NCBI RefSeq assembly: GCF_030818935.1
Contig: NZ_JAUTBD010000001.1
Coordinates: 744,001-808,000 of the forward strand
Direction: 5' to 3'
From: Microbacterium sp. SORGH_AS_1204
Lineage (GTDB): Bacteria > Actinomycetota > Actinomycetes > Actinomycetales > Microbacteriaceae
Length of the DNA: 64,000 nt
Part shown: positions 33,936-42,132 of the stretch, piece after piece
Numbering within the stretch: position 1 is the first letter of the stretch
Layout of the letters: each line of letters starts with the position of its first letter
Notes under the pieces: generated by a model
Seen by the model: only the letters and a program-made list of their open reading frames with translations
Databases searched by the model: none
Told to the model about the DNA's origin: nothing
Made by a program: the position numbers and the translations under genes

Positions 33936-35342
33936 TCACTCCAGCAGCGCGGGGGCGTCGGCGTGCAGCAGCGCCCGTGCCGCGTTGCCGATCACCGCGC
34001 TGTAGGTGGGGTAGGCGAAGCGCACCCCGGCGAGGGTGGCGACATCGATCCCCGCAGCCATCGCCGTGGTCACCGACTGGATGACCTCGACCGCGTTCTC
34101 GCCCACCGCGTGCGCCCCGAGTACGAGTTCGCGTCGGCGGTCGGCGATGAGCATGAGGAAGCCGCTCTCGCGGTCGTCGATCACCGCGCGGTCGAGGTCG
34201 GCGAAGCGCACCGTCGCCACGACGCACGAGGGGTCGCGGTCACGGGCCTGTTCCTCGGTGAGGCCGACGCCGGCGTAATCGGGGTCGGTGAACCCTCCCG
34301 CGGGCAGCAGGTGGTGGGGCGTGCGGCGGTTGGCGCCGAGCACCGCGTTCTCGGCGGCGGCTTCGCCCTCGAACTGGGCCGCCTGCACGAGCATGTCGCG
34401 GCCGTTCGCGTCGCCCACGGCGAGGATGTGCGGCACGACCGTGCGGAAGTAACGGTCGACGGGGATGGCTGAGCGCTCCACGGCGATGCCCGCACGATCG
34501 AGACCCAGGTCTTCGACGTCGGCGGGCCAGCCGGTGGCCATGATGACCACGTCAGCGTCGACGGTGCGGGTCTCGCCGTCCTCGCGCCAGGCGAGGCGGA
34601 TGGCGCCGTCGTGCTCGTCGAGGCGTTCGACCGTTTCGATCCCCGTGTGCACGTCGATGCCGTGCGCGGCGAACGACTCGGCGATCGTGGTCGAGATGCG
34701 GGCATCGGATGCCATGAGCACGCGCGGAGCGACGTCGAGCAGCGTGACCTCCGACCCGAAAGAACGGAACACGGTGACCAGCTGCGCGCCGGTGTTGCCC
34801 GCCCCGATGACCGCGACGCGCCGCGGGAGCTCTGTCAGCGACAGCACGTCTTCCGGCACGGTCGCGAGCTCCGCACCCGGGATCGGCAGGCGCCGGGAAC
34901 GCCCGCCCACGCACACGAGGATCGACTCCGCGCGTACCCGCCGCCCGCTGTCGAGCTCGAGGGTGTGGTCGTCGACGAAGCGCGCGCGCCCCTCGTGGAT
35001 CAGGTCGATGCCGGCGGCGGCGAAACGCTCCGCCTCGCGCTTGATGGAGCGCACGGCATCCACCCGCTCGCGCACCCGCGCCACCACCGCCGGCCAGTCC
35101 ACGCGCGGTTCGTCGACGACGATCCCGTAGTCGTCGGCGGACCGCGTCTCGCGCATGAGCCGGGCGGCCTTCGCCAGCACGCGCGTGGGGACGCAGCCCG
35201 TGTTGACGCACGTGCCGCCGACGCGGCCGGCCTCGAGCACCACGACCGCGGCGCCGAGCTCGGCCGCTCGCAGCGCGGCGGCGGTTCCGGCCGGTCCCGC
35301 GCCGATCACGGCGATGTCGTAGCTGTCGGCGTCGTCGTTCAC
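33936..35342 (-). CDS. Group I pyridine nucleotide-disulfide oxidoreductase, mercuric-reductase-like
   Basis: This 468-residue flavoprotein has the FAD motif DIAVIGAGPAGTAAAL, the redox-active disulfide GGTCVNTGCVPT (about residues 43-54) and an NAD(P) motif VAVIGAGNTGAQL. The C-terminal active-site His-Glu pair of lipoamide and glutathione reductases is replaced: the HPT motif reads AYPTYSAV. A Tyr at this position is known in MerA, but the extra metal-binding Cys pair and N-terminal HMA domain of MerA are missing. The physiological substrate is uncertain. Confidence 0.85.
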   Translation of the reverse strand: MNDDADSYDIAVIGAGPAGTAAALRAAELGAAVVVLEAGRVGGTCVNTGCVPTRVLAKAARLMRETRSADDYGIVVDEPRVDWPAVVARVRERVDAVRSIKREAERFAAAGIDLIHEGRARFVDDHTLELDSGRRVRAESILVCVGGRSRRLPIPGAELATVPEDVLSLTELPRRVAVIGAGNTGAQLVTVFRSFGSEVTLLDVAPRVLMASDARISTTIAESFAAHGIDVHTGIETVERLDEHDGAIRLAWREDGETRTVDADVVIMATGWPADVEDLGLDRAGIAVERSAIPVDRYFRTVVPHILAVGDANGRDMLVQAAQFEGEAAAENAVLGANRRTPHHLLPAGGFTDPDYAGVGLTEEQARDRDPSCVVATVRFADLDRAVIDDRESGFLMLIADRRRELVLGAHAVGENAVEVIQSVTTAMAAGIDVATLAGVRFAYPTYSAVIGNAARALLHADAPALLE

Positions 35343-35417
35343 GGTGTTCCTCCCGGCTGGTCGATGACCCCAGTCAAGCCCGCGTCCGCGGCGGCGCCGC
35401 GGGGCTTGCGCCGCGGG

Positions 35418-35687
35418 TCAGAACCCCTCGTAGATCTCGGTCGCCGACAATCCGGTGCCGCTGAGCGCGTGCACCCCCGGGGCCGGGTGCAGCTCGAACG
35501 TCTCGCCGTCGAACAGCAGCACGGCGGTGTAGTCGCCCCGGGTGTCGAGCTTCAGCTCGTAGCGCCCGGTGTCGATCAGCCGCAGGGTCACCACCGCACC
35601 ACTGCGCGCCAGAAAGCTGACTTCTTTCTCTTGCGCGGTGGGCAGCGGGATGACCGGCTGCTCATCGTGCGCGGGGGAGTCCGGCAT
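35418..35687 (-). CDS. Small hypothetical protein
   Basis: This 89-residue soluble protein lacks a recognisable domain; the middle (VVTLRLIDTGRYELKLDTRG, YTAVLLFDGETFEL) alternates hydrophobic and polar residues as in a small beta-barrel. The ATG at 35687 follows GGAGCACGTG; GTG one codon earlier (35690) is possible. It sits between the flavoprotein and an epimerase gene on the same strand with gaps of about 60-75 bp, so it may belong to one transcript. Confidence 0.6.
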   Translation of the reverse strand: MPDSPAHDEQPVIPLPTAQEKEVSFLARSGAVVTLRLIDTGRYELKLDTRGDYTAVLLFDGETFELHPAPGVHALSGTGLSATEIYEGF

Positions 35688-35748
35688 CACGTGCTCCTTC
35701 TCGGTCGCCGCCGCCCGACGGATGGACGCCGTGGCGAGGGCGGGGGCC

Positions 35749-36591
35749 TCAGCGGTGATCGCGCCACGAGTGCTGGGGGTCGTACCCCAGCACGCGTCGC
35801 GCCTTGTCGATCGACAGCAGGGTGGTGTTCTCGCCCAGCTCTCCCCGGGTCTCGACGCCGGGGAAGACCTCGGCGACCAGCTCGGCGTTCGCGCGCGTCA
35901 TCACCGTGTCGGCGGCGGCGATGATGAACGTGTCGAAGCCGGCCGGTGCGGTCTCGAGGGCGCGTTCGATCGCCTGCGAGCCGTCGCGGGCGTCGATGTA
36001 GCCCCACAGGTTCCACTTGCGCGTGCGCGCGTCGGCATCGAAGGGGAACTCGGCGTAGTCGTCGGGCACCATGACGTTCGAGAAGCGCAGCGCCATGATC
36101 GACAGCTCGGGGTTCCAGCGCACCAGCTCGGTCGCGAGGCGCTCCTCGAGGGTCTTCACGAGGGAGTAGACCGACTCGGGCCGCGGGGCGTACTCCTCAT
36201 CGACGGGGATGTACGGCGGCGGCACGTCGAAGGGCAGCCCCAGCACGGTCTCGCTCGAGGCGTAGACGATCTTCTGGATGCCGAGCCGCACGGCCGCCCA
36301 GAACACGTTGAACGTGGCGGTCATGTTGTTGTGGAAGGTCGCGATGTCGGAGCGGATGCCGGGGGCGGGGATCGCCCCGAGGTGAACCACGGCGTCGAAG
36401 CCCGTGTGCTGGTCGTCGACGCCGGCCAGCGCGTCGATCACCTGGCCGTAATCGGTGAGGTCGATCTGCACGAAGCCGGGCCCGCGCTCGCCGTGGAGGT
36501 CGAGGCCGATGACGTCGTGGCCCGCTGCGCGAAGTTCGCGCGAGACGACGGTGCCGAGTTTGCCGGACGAACCGGTGAGGGCGATGCGCAT
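35749..36591 (-). CDS. NAD-dependent epimerase/dehydratase (extended SDR)
   Basis: The 280-residue enzyme has the SDR NAD motif LTGSSGKLGTVVSREL and the catalytic YSLVK (about residue 140) with upstream Ser in VYASSETVLG. The pattern NVFWAAVRLGIQKIVYASSE and the size resemble NAD-dependent uronate or sugar-nucleotide dehydrogenase/epimerase enzymes, but the substrate cannot be named. AGGACCCCC precedes the ATG. Confidence 0.85.
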   Translation of the reverse strand: MRIALTGSSGKLGTVVSRELRAAGHDVIGLDLHGERGPGFVQIDLTDYGQVIDALAGVDDQHTGFDAVVHLGAIPAPGIRSDIATFHNNMTATFNVFWAAVRLGIQKIVYASSETVLGLPFDVPPPYIPVDEEYAPRPESVYSLVKTLEERLATELVRWNPELSIMALRFSNVMVPDDYAEFPFDADARTRKWNLWGYIDARDGSQAIERALETAPAGFDTFIIAAADTVMTRANAELVAEVFPGVETRGELGENTTLLSIDKARRVLGYDPQHSWRDHR

Positions 36592-36660
36592 GGGGGTCCT
36601 TCGGATCGGGGATGAGATCGAACGTAGCGCCGGTCTCCGACATCACGCGGTGGGTTGACG

Positions 36661-36698
36661 GCGAACGGCCCGCGAGCCGGTACCGGCGGGCCGTTCGC
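36661..36698 (-). terminator. 13-bp perfect hairpin after the Asp23 gene
   Basis: GCGAACGGCCCGC / GCGGGCCGTTCGC around a 12-nt loop, six bases beyond the stop codon of the minus-strand Asp23 gene. Confidence 0.8.
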
Positions 36699-36704
36699 AG
36701 CGTG

Positions 36705-37109
36705 TCAGTGGACGCGCGCCTCGTCCTGCTCGTCGTCGTCATCGCCGGGGATGAACACGTCGACCACGGTCACGTTGACCTCGACGACCTTCATGCCGAC
36801 GATCTCGGTGATCGCCTGCTCCACGGCCGAGCGCACGTTCGCGGCGACGCGCTGGATGCGCTCGGGGTAGTCGACCTGGATGGCGATGTCGGCGGCGACC
36901 TCGGTCTCGCCGACCTCGACGCTCACGCCCTGTGCGTAGTCCTTGGCGCCCACGGCCTGGCGGATGTTGCCGATCACGCGGGCGGCGCCGCCACCGAGGG
37001 CGTGGACGCCCGGCACCTCGGCCGCGGCGATGCCGGCGATCTTGGCGACGACGGGGTCGACGATGACGGTCTTGCCGCCGTCGGTGCGGGTGGGGGCGTT
37101 ATGTGCCAT
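36705..37109 (-). CDS. Asp23/Gls24-family envelope stress protein
   Basis: The 134-residue protein carries the Asp23 (DUF322) core: VIVDPVVAKIAGIAAAEVPGV followed by VSVEVGETEVAADIAIQVDY and QRVAANVRSAVEQAITEIVG. The tail is acidic (GDDDDEQDE). Members form abundant membrane-associated assemblies linked to envelope stress. GGAAGGA precedes the ATG. It is divergent from an ECF sigma operon that encodes a second protein of related type, so both likely belong to one stress regulon. Confidence 0.92.
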   Translation of the reverse strand: MAHNAPTRTDGGKTVIVDPVVAKIAGIAAAEVPGVHALGGGAARVIGNIRQAVGAKDYAQGVSVEVGETEVAADIAIQVDYPERIQRVAANVRSAVEQAITEIVGMKVVEVNVTVVDVFIPGDDDDEQDEARVH

Positions 37110-37231
37110 GAGCAGGGTCCTTCCGTCAAGCTCCGAACCCCCGTACGGCCCGAGGTGTTTCGCTATGAGGACGAGCCGGGTTCGCGAAACGTCACGGATC
37201 CGCGGCTGGAAATCCGCTGACAGGAACTGCG

Positions 37232-37774
37232 ATGCCCTCTTTGTCCTCCGCCACCGACGCGTTCCTCGCGTCGCGCGCGGCCGACGGCGATCAGCTCGCC
37301 TTCGGGGTGCTGGTGCGCCGGCACGCCCCCTTCCTCGTCGCCTTCGCGACGAGGCTGACCGGCTCGCGTGCCGACGCCGACGACTGCGTGCAGGAAGCGC
37401 TCATCACCGCGTGGCGCCGGTTGCCCGATCTGACCGACCCCGAGAAGGTGCGCAGCTGGCTCACGACCATCGTGTCGCGCAAGGCGACCGACCGGATGCG
37501 CTCGCGCAAGATCTCCGAACAGATCGACGATCAGATGGTCTCGGCGAACGATGACCCCGAACGTGCGGTTGTGGCATCGTCGCAGATGGACGCTCTGAAG
37601 AAGATCCTCGGCGACCTGCCGGAGGAATTGCGGGTCGTCTGGGTGCTGCGCGAAGTCGGCGGACACAGCTACGACGAGATCGCCATCGAGGTCGGGGAGA
37701 GCGCGGCGACCGTGCGTGGTCGTCTGGCCCGCGCCCGCAAGACCGTCTTGGAACGCATGCAGGAATGGAGGTGA
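37232..37774 (+). CDS. ECF-type sigma factor of an envelope-stress locus
   Basis: The 180-residue protein has region 2 (FGVLVRRHAPFLVAFATRLT, DADDCVQEALITAWRRLPDL) and region 4 (LPEELRVVWVLREVGGHSYDEIAIEVGE). ATG at 37232 follows ACAGGAACTG. It shares a 120-bp intergenic region with the divergent asp23 gene and overlaps in transcription with the next two genes, arranged like the sigma/Asp23 clusters of other actinomycetes. Confidence 0.92.
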   Translation: MPSLSSATDAFLASRAADGDQLAFGVLVRRHAPFLVAFATRLTGSRADADDCVQEALITAWRRLPDLTDPEKVRSWLTTIVSRKATDRMRSRKISEQIDDQMVSANDDPERAVVASSQMDALKKILGDLPEELRVVWVLREVGGHSYDEIAIEVGESAATVRGRLARARKTVLERMQEWR

Positions 37775-37779
37775 CCGGT

Positions 37780-38352
37780 ATGAGCGAGCACAGCGACGAC
37801 ATCGGAGGCTCGGGGTATTCCCTCGAGGATCTCTCGGCGTACCTCGACCGCGGGCGGACCCCCCGCATCCCTGCCATCGAGCGCAACGCCGAGTGTCAGG
37901 CCATCCTGGCGTCCATGGAACGGATGGGGCGTCTGTCGCGCGAGATCGTCGAGGAACAGGCCGCCGAGCCCCTCGCCGACTCCTGGTACGACAGCATCAT
38001 GCGCCAGGTCATGCGCGAGTTCCGCGCCGGCCGTGACATTCCGCTCGCCCGTGCCGAGGACGGCACCGAGATCGTCGTCACCGAGGGGGCGCTGTACGAA
38101 CTGATCCGCAGCGTCGGCGACGGCGTCGAGGGCGTTCTGGTCGGGCGCGTGCGCCTCGATCAGCCGGAGCCGAGCGCGCCGCTCGACGTGCGCGTGACGG
38201 TCAGCGTGCGCTTCGGTCGCGCCATGACCGTCGCGGTCGATGAGATGCGCGACGGCATCCGCTCCGCCATCGAGCAGCACGGCGAGCTCAAGGTGGGTCG
38301 TGTCGACGTCACCGTCGGCGATGTGCACACGGACGAGGGAGAAGACGAATGA
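37780..38352 (+). CDS. Asp23/Gls24-related protein with N-terminal anti-sigma-like segment
   Basis: The 190-residue protein begins with a region containing LEDLSAYLDRGRTPRIPAIE, similar in position to regulators of the sigma factor, and ends with a divergent Asp23-like fold (VRVTVSVRFGRAMTVAVDEMRDGIRSAIEQHG). The ATG at 37780 has GGAGGTGA six bases upstream, overlapping the end of the sigma gene. No membrane segment or zinc motif is seen. Pairing with the sigma factor is inferred from operon order only. Confidence 0.7.
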   Translation: MSEHSDDIGGSGYSLEDLSAYLDRGRTPRIPAIERNAECQAILASMERMGRLSREIVEEQAAEPLADSWYDSIMRQVMREFRAGRDIPLARAEDGTEIVVTEGALYELIRSVGDGVEGVLVGRVRLDQPEPSAPLDVRVTVSVRFGRAMTVAVDEMRDGIRSAIEQHGELKVGRVDVTVGDVHTDEGEDE

Positions 38353-38669
38353 CCCCCATCACCGCCGCTGAACTGGCGCCGCGCGTCGACCTCGCCGTGA
38401 CGGCCGTCGAGGGTGTGCGCGAGGTGTATTCCGCCCGCCCGGTCGTGGCTCGCGCCTTCGAGCGCGTCACCGAGGTCGAGGGCTCGCTCGCGGCCGTCGA
38501 TGAGGCCGGGGGAGCCCGTGCGATCACGGTGTGCATCGGCGTCTCGCGAAGGGACGACGCGGCCGCGGTGGCCGGCGCGGTCGCGGCGGCCGCGCGCGGC
38601 GCGGGAGGAGACGACACGCCCTCACGTGTCCGGGTGCGCGTGGCGCGGCTGGTCGTCCCCGCAACCTGA
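38349..38669 (+). CDS. Small hypothetical protein of the sigma/Asp23 operon
   Basis: A 106-residue Ala/Val-rich protein, joined to the preceding gene by an ATGA overlap. Segments VDLAVTAVEGVREVYSARP and ITVCIGVSRRDDAAAVAGAV alternate beta and helix and resemble a trimmed Asp23 domain. It is found here only by position and probably acts with its neighbours; function is unknown. Confidence 0.65.
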   Translation: MTPITAAELAPRVDLAVTAVEGVREVYSARPVVARAFERVTEVEGSLAAVDEAGGARAITVCIGVSRRDDAAAVAGAVAAAARGAGGDDTPSRVRVRVARLVVPAT

Positions 38670-38738
38670 GCGTTTCACGGTTTCGGGGTCGTCGGCGGCT
38701 TACGCTGGGAGCACCGCTCGCTCGTTCCCGGAGGCCGA

Positions 38739-39587
38739 ATGCCCACGCCGCCCGTCATCGCCGTCACCGGTTCCACCGGCGCCGTAGGAGGTCGGGTCGC
38801 ACGCGACCTCGCCGCCCGTGGCATCCCCCAGCGCCTTCTCGTGCGCGATGCCTCGCGCGCGCCGTCGCTCGAGGGGGCGGACGTGCACGTCGCCCGCTAC
38901 TCCGACGCGGACGCCGCCCGTGCGGCCCTGCAGGGGGTGCACACGCTCTTCATGGTCTCGGCATCGGAGACCTCCGACCGGGTGGAGCACCACCGCACCT
39001 TCGTCGAGGCCGCGGCGAGCGCGGGGGTCCGCTCCATCGTCTACACGTCGTTCCTCGCGGCGGCCCCCGACGCCGTGTTCACTTTGGGGCGCGATCACGC
39101 CGCGACCGAGGAGATCATCCGCTCGTCGGGCATGAGCTGGACGTTCCTGCGTGACAACTTCTACATGGACATGATGGAGCTCTTCGCCGGCGACGACGGC
39201 GTGATCCGCGGTCCCGCAGGGCAGGGGCGCTGCTCCCTCGTCTCGCGCTCCGACGTCGCCGCCACCGCGGTGTCCGTCCTGCTCGATCCTGCCGCGCATG
39301 TCGACGCCGCCTACGATCTCACCGGTCCCGAGGCGCTGACGATGGCCGAGGTGGCCGAGAAGATCTCCGCCGTGCGCGGTCACCCGGTGCGCTTCGTCGA
39401 CGAGAGCGTCGACGAGGCCTACGCCTCGCGTGCGGCGTTCGGCGCCCCGCGCTGGCAGGTCGACGCGTGGGTGAGCACCTACACCTCCATCGCGAGCGGC
39501 GACCTCGCCGGTGTCTCGGACGACGTCGAGCGTGTGACCGGCCGCCGAGCGCAGAGTTTCGAGGAGTTCCTCGGCGCCGTGTCGTGA
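38739..39587 (+). CDS. NmrA-like SDR, NAD(P)H-dependent oxidoreductase
   Basis: The 282-residue protein has the NADP motif VTGSTGAVGGRVARDLAA and the atypical-SDR pattern HTLFMVSASETSDRVEHH and SIVYTSFLAAAPDAVFTLG seen in quinone-oxidoreductase QorB/NmrA proteins. Tyr/Lys catalytic residues of classical SDRs are not preserved, so it may be a redox sensor or a quinone reductase. GGAGG precedes the ATG. Confidence 0.82.
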   Translation: MPTPPVIAVTGSTGAVGGRVARDLAARGIPQRLLVRDASRAPSLEGADVHVARYSDADAARAALQGVHTLFMVSASETSDRVEHHRTFVEAAASAGVRSIVYTSFLAAAPDAVFTLGRDHAATEEIIRSSGMSWTFLRDNFYMDMMELFAGDDGVIRGPAGQGRCSLVSRSDVAATAVSVLLDPAAHVDAAYDLTGPEALTMAEVAEKISAVRGHPVRFVDESVDEAYASRAAFGAPRWQVDAWVSTYTSIASGDLAGVSDDVERVTGRRAQSFEEFLGAVS

Positions 39588-39603
39588 CCGGCGGGAGTCG
39601 GGG

Positions 39604-39609
39604 TATGCT
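39604..39609 (+). promoter_or_regulatory. -10 box of the leaderless Cys leader and cystathionine beta-synthase operon
   Basis: TATGCT ends six bases before the GTG of an eight-codon ORF, so the transcript should start at or very near that GTG. No ribosome site is present for the short ORF. Confidence 0.6.
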
Positions 39610-39615
39610 GGCCGC

Positions 39616-39642
39616 GTGCTGACCTGTCGCTGTTGTCGCTGA
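39616..39642 (+). CDS. Cys-rich leaderless upstream ORF (M-L-T-C-R-C-C-R), probable attenuator leader
   Basis: The ORF reads GTG CTG ACC TGT CGC TGT TGT CGC TGA: eight codons, three of them cysteine and two arginine, all the cysteines as TGT. It begins six bases after a -10 box and ends 72 bp before the cystathionine beta-synthase start. Polycysteine leaderless ORFs upstream of sulfur genes are known from mycobacteria, where ribosome progress over Cys codons sets expression of the operon below. A GCGCC-TTCC-GGCGC hairpin lies between leader and gene (about 39679-39692). The same role is inferred here. Confidence 0.7.
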   Translation: MLTCRCCR

Positions 39643-39713
39643 ACGCCTCTCGCGTTCCTTTCGACGACCCCGTCAGCCGCGCCTTCCGGCGCCTTCATCC
39701 CCAGGACTCCATC

Positions 39714-40718
39714 GTGCGTTACGCCCAGAGCGTGGCCGACCTCGTCGGCAACACCCCCCTCGTTCGTCTGACTCGCGTCACCGACGGCATCGCCGCCACG
39801 GTGCTCGCCAAGATCGAGTACTTCAACCCCGGCGGCTCGGCGAAAGACCGCATCGCCGCCAACATCGTGGACGCCGCCGAGCGCGACGGTCTGCTGCGCC
39901 CCGGCGGAGTGATCGTCGAGCCCACCAGCGGCAACACCGGCGTGGGCCTCGCCCTCGTCGCGCAGCAGCGCGGATACCGCTGCGTCTTCGTGGTGCCCGA
40001 CAAGGTCGCCGACGACAAGCGCGCGGTGCTCCGGGCCTACGGCGCCGAGGTCGTGGTGACCCCCACGAACGTCGAGCCCGACGATCCGAACTCGTACTAC
40101 AGCGTGTCCGACCGGCTCGTGCGCGAGATCCCGGGCGCGTTCAAGCCCAACCAGTACGCCAACCCGAACGGTCCCCGCAGCCACTACGAGACCACCGGAC
40201 CCGAGATCTGGCGCGACACCGACGGTCGGCTCACGCACTTCGTCGCGGGCGTCGGCACGGGGGGCACCATCACCGGCACCGGCCGCTATTTGCGCGAGGT
40301 CGCCGGAGATCGCGTGCGCATCGTCGGCGCCGACCCGGTGGGATCGATCTACTCGGGCGACGACATCCACGGCTACGACGTCGAGGGCGTCGGCGAAGAC
40401 TTCTGGCCCCCGGCGTTCGACCCCACCCTCGTCGACGGGTACGAGCGCATCTCGGATGCCGAGTCGTTCGCCATGACGCGGCGCCTCGCCCGTGAGGAAG
40501 GGCTGCTCGTCGGCGGCTCGAGCGGCATGGCCGTGGTCGCTGCCCTTCGCGTCGCCCGCGACCTGCCCGCGGATGCCGTGGTGGTCGTGGTCCTCCCCGA
40601 CCACGGGCGCGGTTATCTCAGCAAGATCTTCGACGACGACTGGATGATGCAGCGCGGCTACGACGTTGCACCCGTGGCATCCGTCATCCCCCCGAGCACC
40701 CAGGAGCACTCCGCATGA
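39714..40718 (+). CDS. Cystathionine beta-synthase / cysteine-synthase-type PLP enzyme
   Basis: The 334-residue enzyme has the PLP lysine in NPGGSAKDRIA (Lys44), TSGNTGVGLALVA and the phosphate loop GVGTGGTITGTGRYL. SIVRYAQSVADLVGNTPLVRL is the typical start of actinobacterial CBS; the GTG at 39714 is therefore chosen over an upstream TTG at 39633 that overlaps the leader ORF. It lacks the C-terminal CBS-pair regulatory domain that many homologues carry. With metB, which overlaps by ATGA, it serves homocysteine-cysteine interconversion. Confidence 0.87.
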   Translation: MRYAQSVADLVGNTPLVRLTRVTDGIAATVLAKIEYFNPGGSAKDRIAANIVDAAERDGLLRPGGVIVEPTSGNTGVGLALVAQQRGYRCVFVVPDKVADDKRAVLRAYGAEVVVTPTNVEPDDPNSYYSVSDRLVREIPGAFKPNQYANPNGPRSHYETTGPEIWRDTDGRLTHFVAGVGTGGTITGTGRYLREVAGDRVRIVGADPVGSIYSGDDIHGYDVEGVGEDFWPPAFDPTLVDGYERISDAESFAMTRRLAREEGLLVGGSSGMAVVAALRVARDLPADAVVVVVLPDHGRGYLSKIFDDDWMMQRGYDVAPVASVIPPSTQEHSA

Positions 40719-41875
40719 GCACCCACGACGCCGCCCGCGGCTTCGACAGCCTCGCCGTCCACGCCGGACAGCAGCCCGACGAGACGACCGGCGCGGTCAT
40801 GCCGCCGATCCACGTCTCGACCACGTACGCGCAGGACGGCATCGGCGGACTCCGCGGCGGCTATGAGTACGGTCGCAGCGGCAACCCCACCCGCACCGCG
40901 CTCGAGACGCAGATCGCGGCGCTCGAGGGGGGTGTGCGCGCTCTCTCGTTCGCCTCGGGCCTCGCCGGTGAAGACGCGTTGCTGCGCGCGGCACTCGTCC
41001 CCGGTGACGAGGTGCTGCTCGGCAATGACGTCTACGGCGGCACGTACCGCCTGCTCGCCCGCGTGCTGGGCCCGTGGGGCGTGAAGCTGCGCGTGGTCGA
41101 CATGAGTGACCTGGATGCCGTGGCCGCGGCCATCGAAGAGCGCGCGCCGAAGATGGTGTGGGTCGAGACGCCCAGCAACCCGATGCTGCGCATCACCGAC
41201 ATCGAGGGTCTCGCCCGTCTCGGTCACGCGGCCGGCGCCATCGTCGTCGTCGACAACACCTTCGCCTCGCCCGCGCTGCAGCGCCCGATCGCCCTCGGCG
41301 CCGACGTCGTCGTGCACTCGGCGACGAAGTACCTCGGCGGCCACAGCGACGTCGTGGGCGGGGCCCTCGCCTTTGCCGACGCGGAGCTCGCCGAGAAGAC
41401 GCAGTTCCTGCAATTCGCCGCCGGCGCGGTGTCGGGGCCCTTCGACGCCTACCTCACCACGCGCGGCATCAAGACGCTCGGCATCCGGATGCAGCGTCAC
41501 AGCGCCAACGCGCAGGCCGTGGCCGAGCACCTCGCCGGCCACGACCGCGTCGCACAGGTCTACTACCCCGGACTGCCCTCGCACCCCGGGCACGAGCTGG
41601 CTGCGCGCCAGATGAGCGGCTTCGGGGGCATCGTCTCGCTCGCTCTCGCCGACGGGGCCGCCGCCCGCCGCTTCGCGGAGTCGACGCGCCTGTTCACGCT
41701 GGCGGAATCGCTCGGCGGTGTCGAGTCGCTCGTGAACTACCCGGATGCCATGACGCACGCCTCCGTCCGCGGAACCGAGCTCGCAGTGCCCGACACCATC
41801 GTGCGCCTGTCGGTCGGCATCGAGTCGGTGGACGACCTGGTCGCTGACGTCGACCAGGCGCTCGCCGCGCTCTGA
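40715..41875 (+). CDS. metB: Cystathionine gamma-synthase/lyase
   Basis: The 386-residue PLP enzyme of the Cys/Met metabolism family contains YEYGRSGNPTRTALE, WVETPSNPMLRITDIEG and the PLP-lysine motif VVHSATKYLGGHSD (Lys205). Gamma-synthase and gamma-lyase are hard to separate by sequence; the pairing with a beta-synthase means the two could run transsulfuration in either direction. It starts inside the previous stop codon, so translation is coupled and the Cys leader should affect both genes. Confidence 0.88.
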   Translation: MSTHDAARGFDSLAVHAGQQPDETTGAVMPPIHVSTTYAQDGIGGLRGGYEYGRSGNPTRTALETQIAALEGGVRALSFASGLAGEDALLRAALVPGDEVLLGNDVYGGTYRLLARVLGPWGVKLRVVDMSDLDAVAAAIEERAPKMVWVETPSNPMLRITDIEGLARLGHAAGAIVVVDNTFASPALQRPIALGADVVVHSATKYLGGHSDVVGGALAFADAELAEKTQFLQFAAGAVSGPFDAYLTTRGIKTLGIRMQRHSANAQAVAEHLAGHDRVAQVYYPGLPSHPGHELAARQMSGFGGIVSLALADGAAARRFAESTRLFTLAESLGGVESLVNYPDAMTHASVRGTELAVPDTIVRLSVGIESVDDLVADVDQALAAL

Positions 41876-41965
41876 CCCGGGCTGCGGGGCGGGCGTAGCG
41901 TCCGGCGTCGGGTTCTCGCGGCGCGGCGTCGTTCCGGCGCGCGTGGCACCCGGCATCCATGAATG

Positions 41966-42022
41966 AACGCGATCCGCGCGCATAAACACGTGGAGAGGGT
42001 GTTTATGCGCGCGGATCGCGTT
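41966..42022. repeat. Perfect 24-bp palindrome in a convergent spacer
   Basis: AACGCGATCCGCGCGCATAAACAC pairs perfectly with its reverse complement around a nine-base loop (57 bp in all). It lies 90 bp after metB and 110 bp before the end of the minus-strand reductase gene. It could act as a bidirectional terminator, but the long AT-containing arms are unlike the other terminators in this window and resemble REP-type palindromes. Confidence 0.85.
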
Positions 42023-42132
42023 TATGGGTCTGCCGCGCGCCGCCGTCGGCGCCCGTGCCGCCGCCAGCGACAGCGCCCGCGCCGCGCCGTCGCCCGCGCC
42101 GCGCCGCCGCCGGCGTCGGGCGCGACGTGCGC

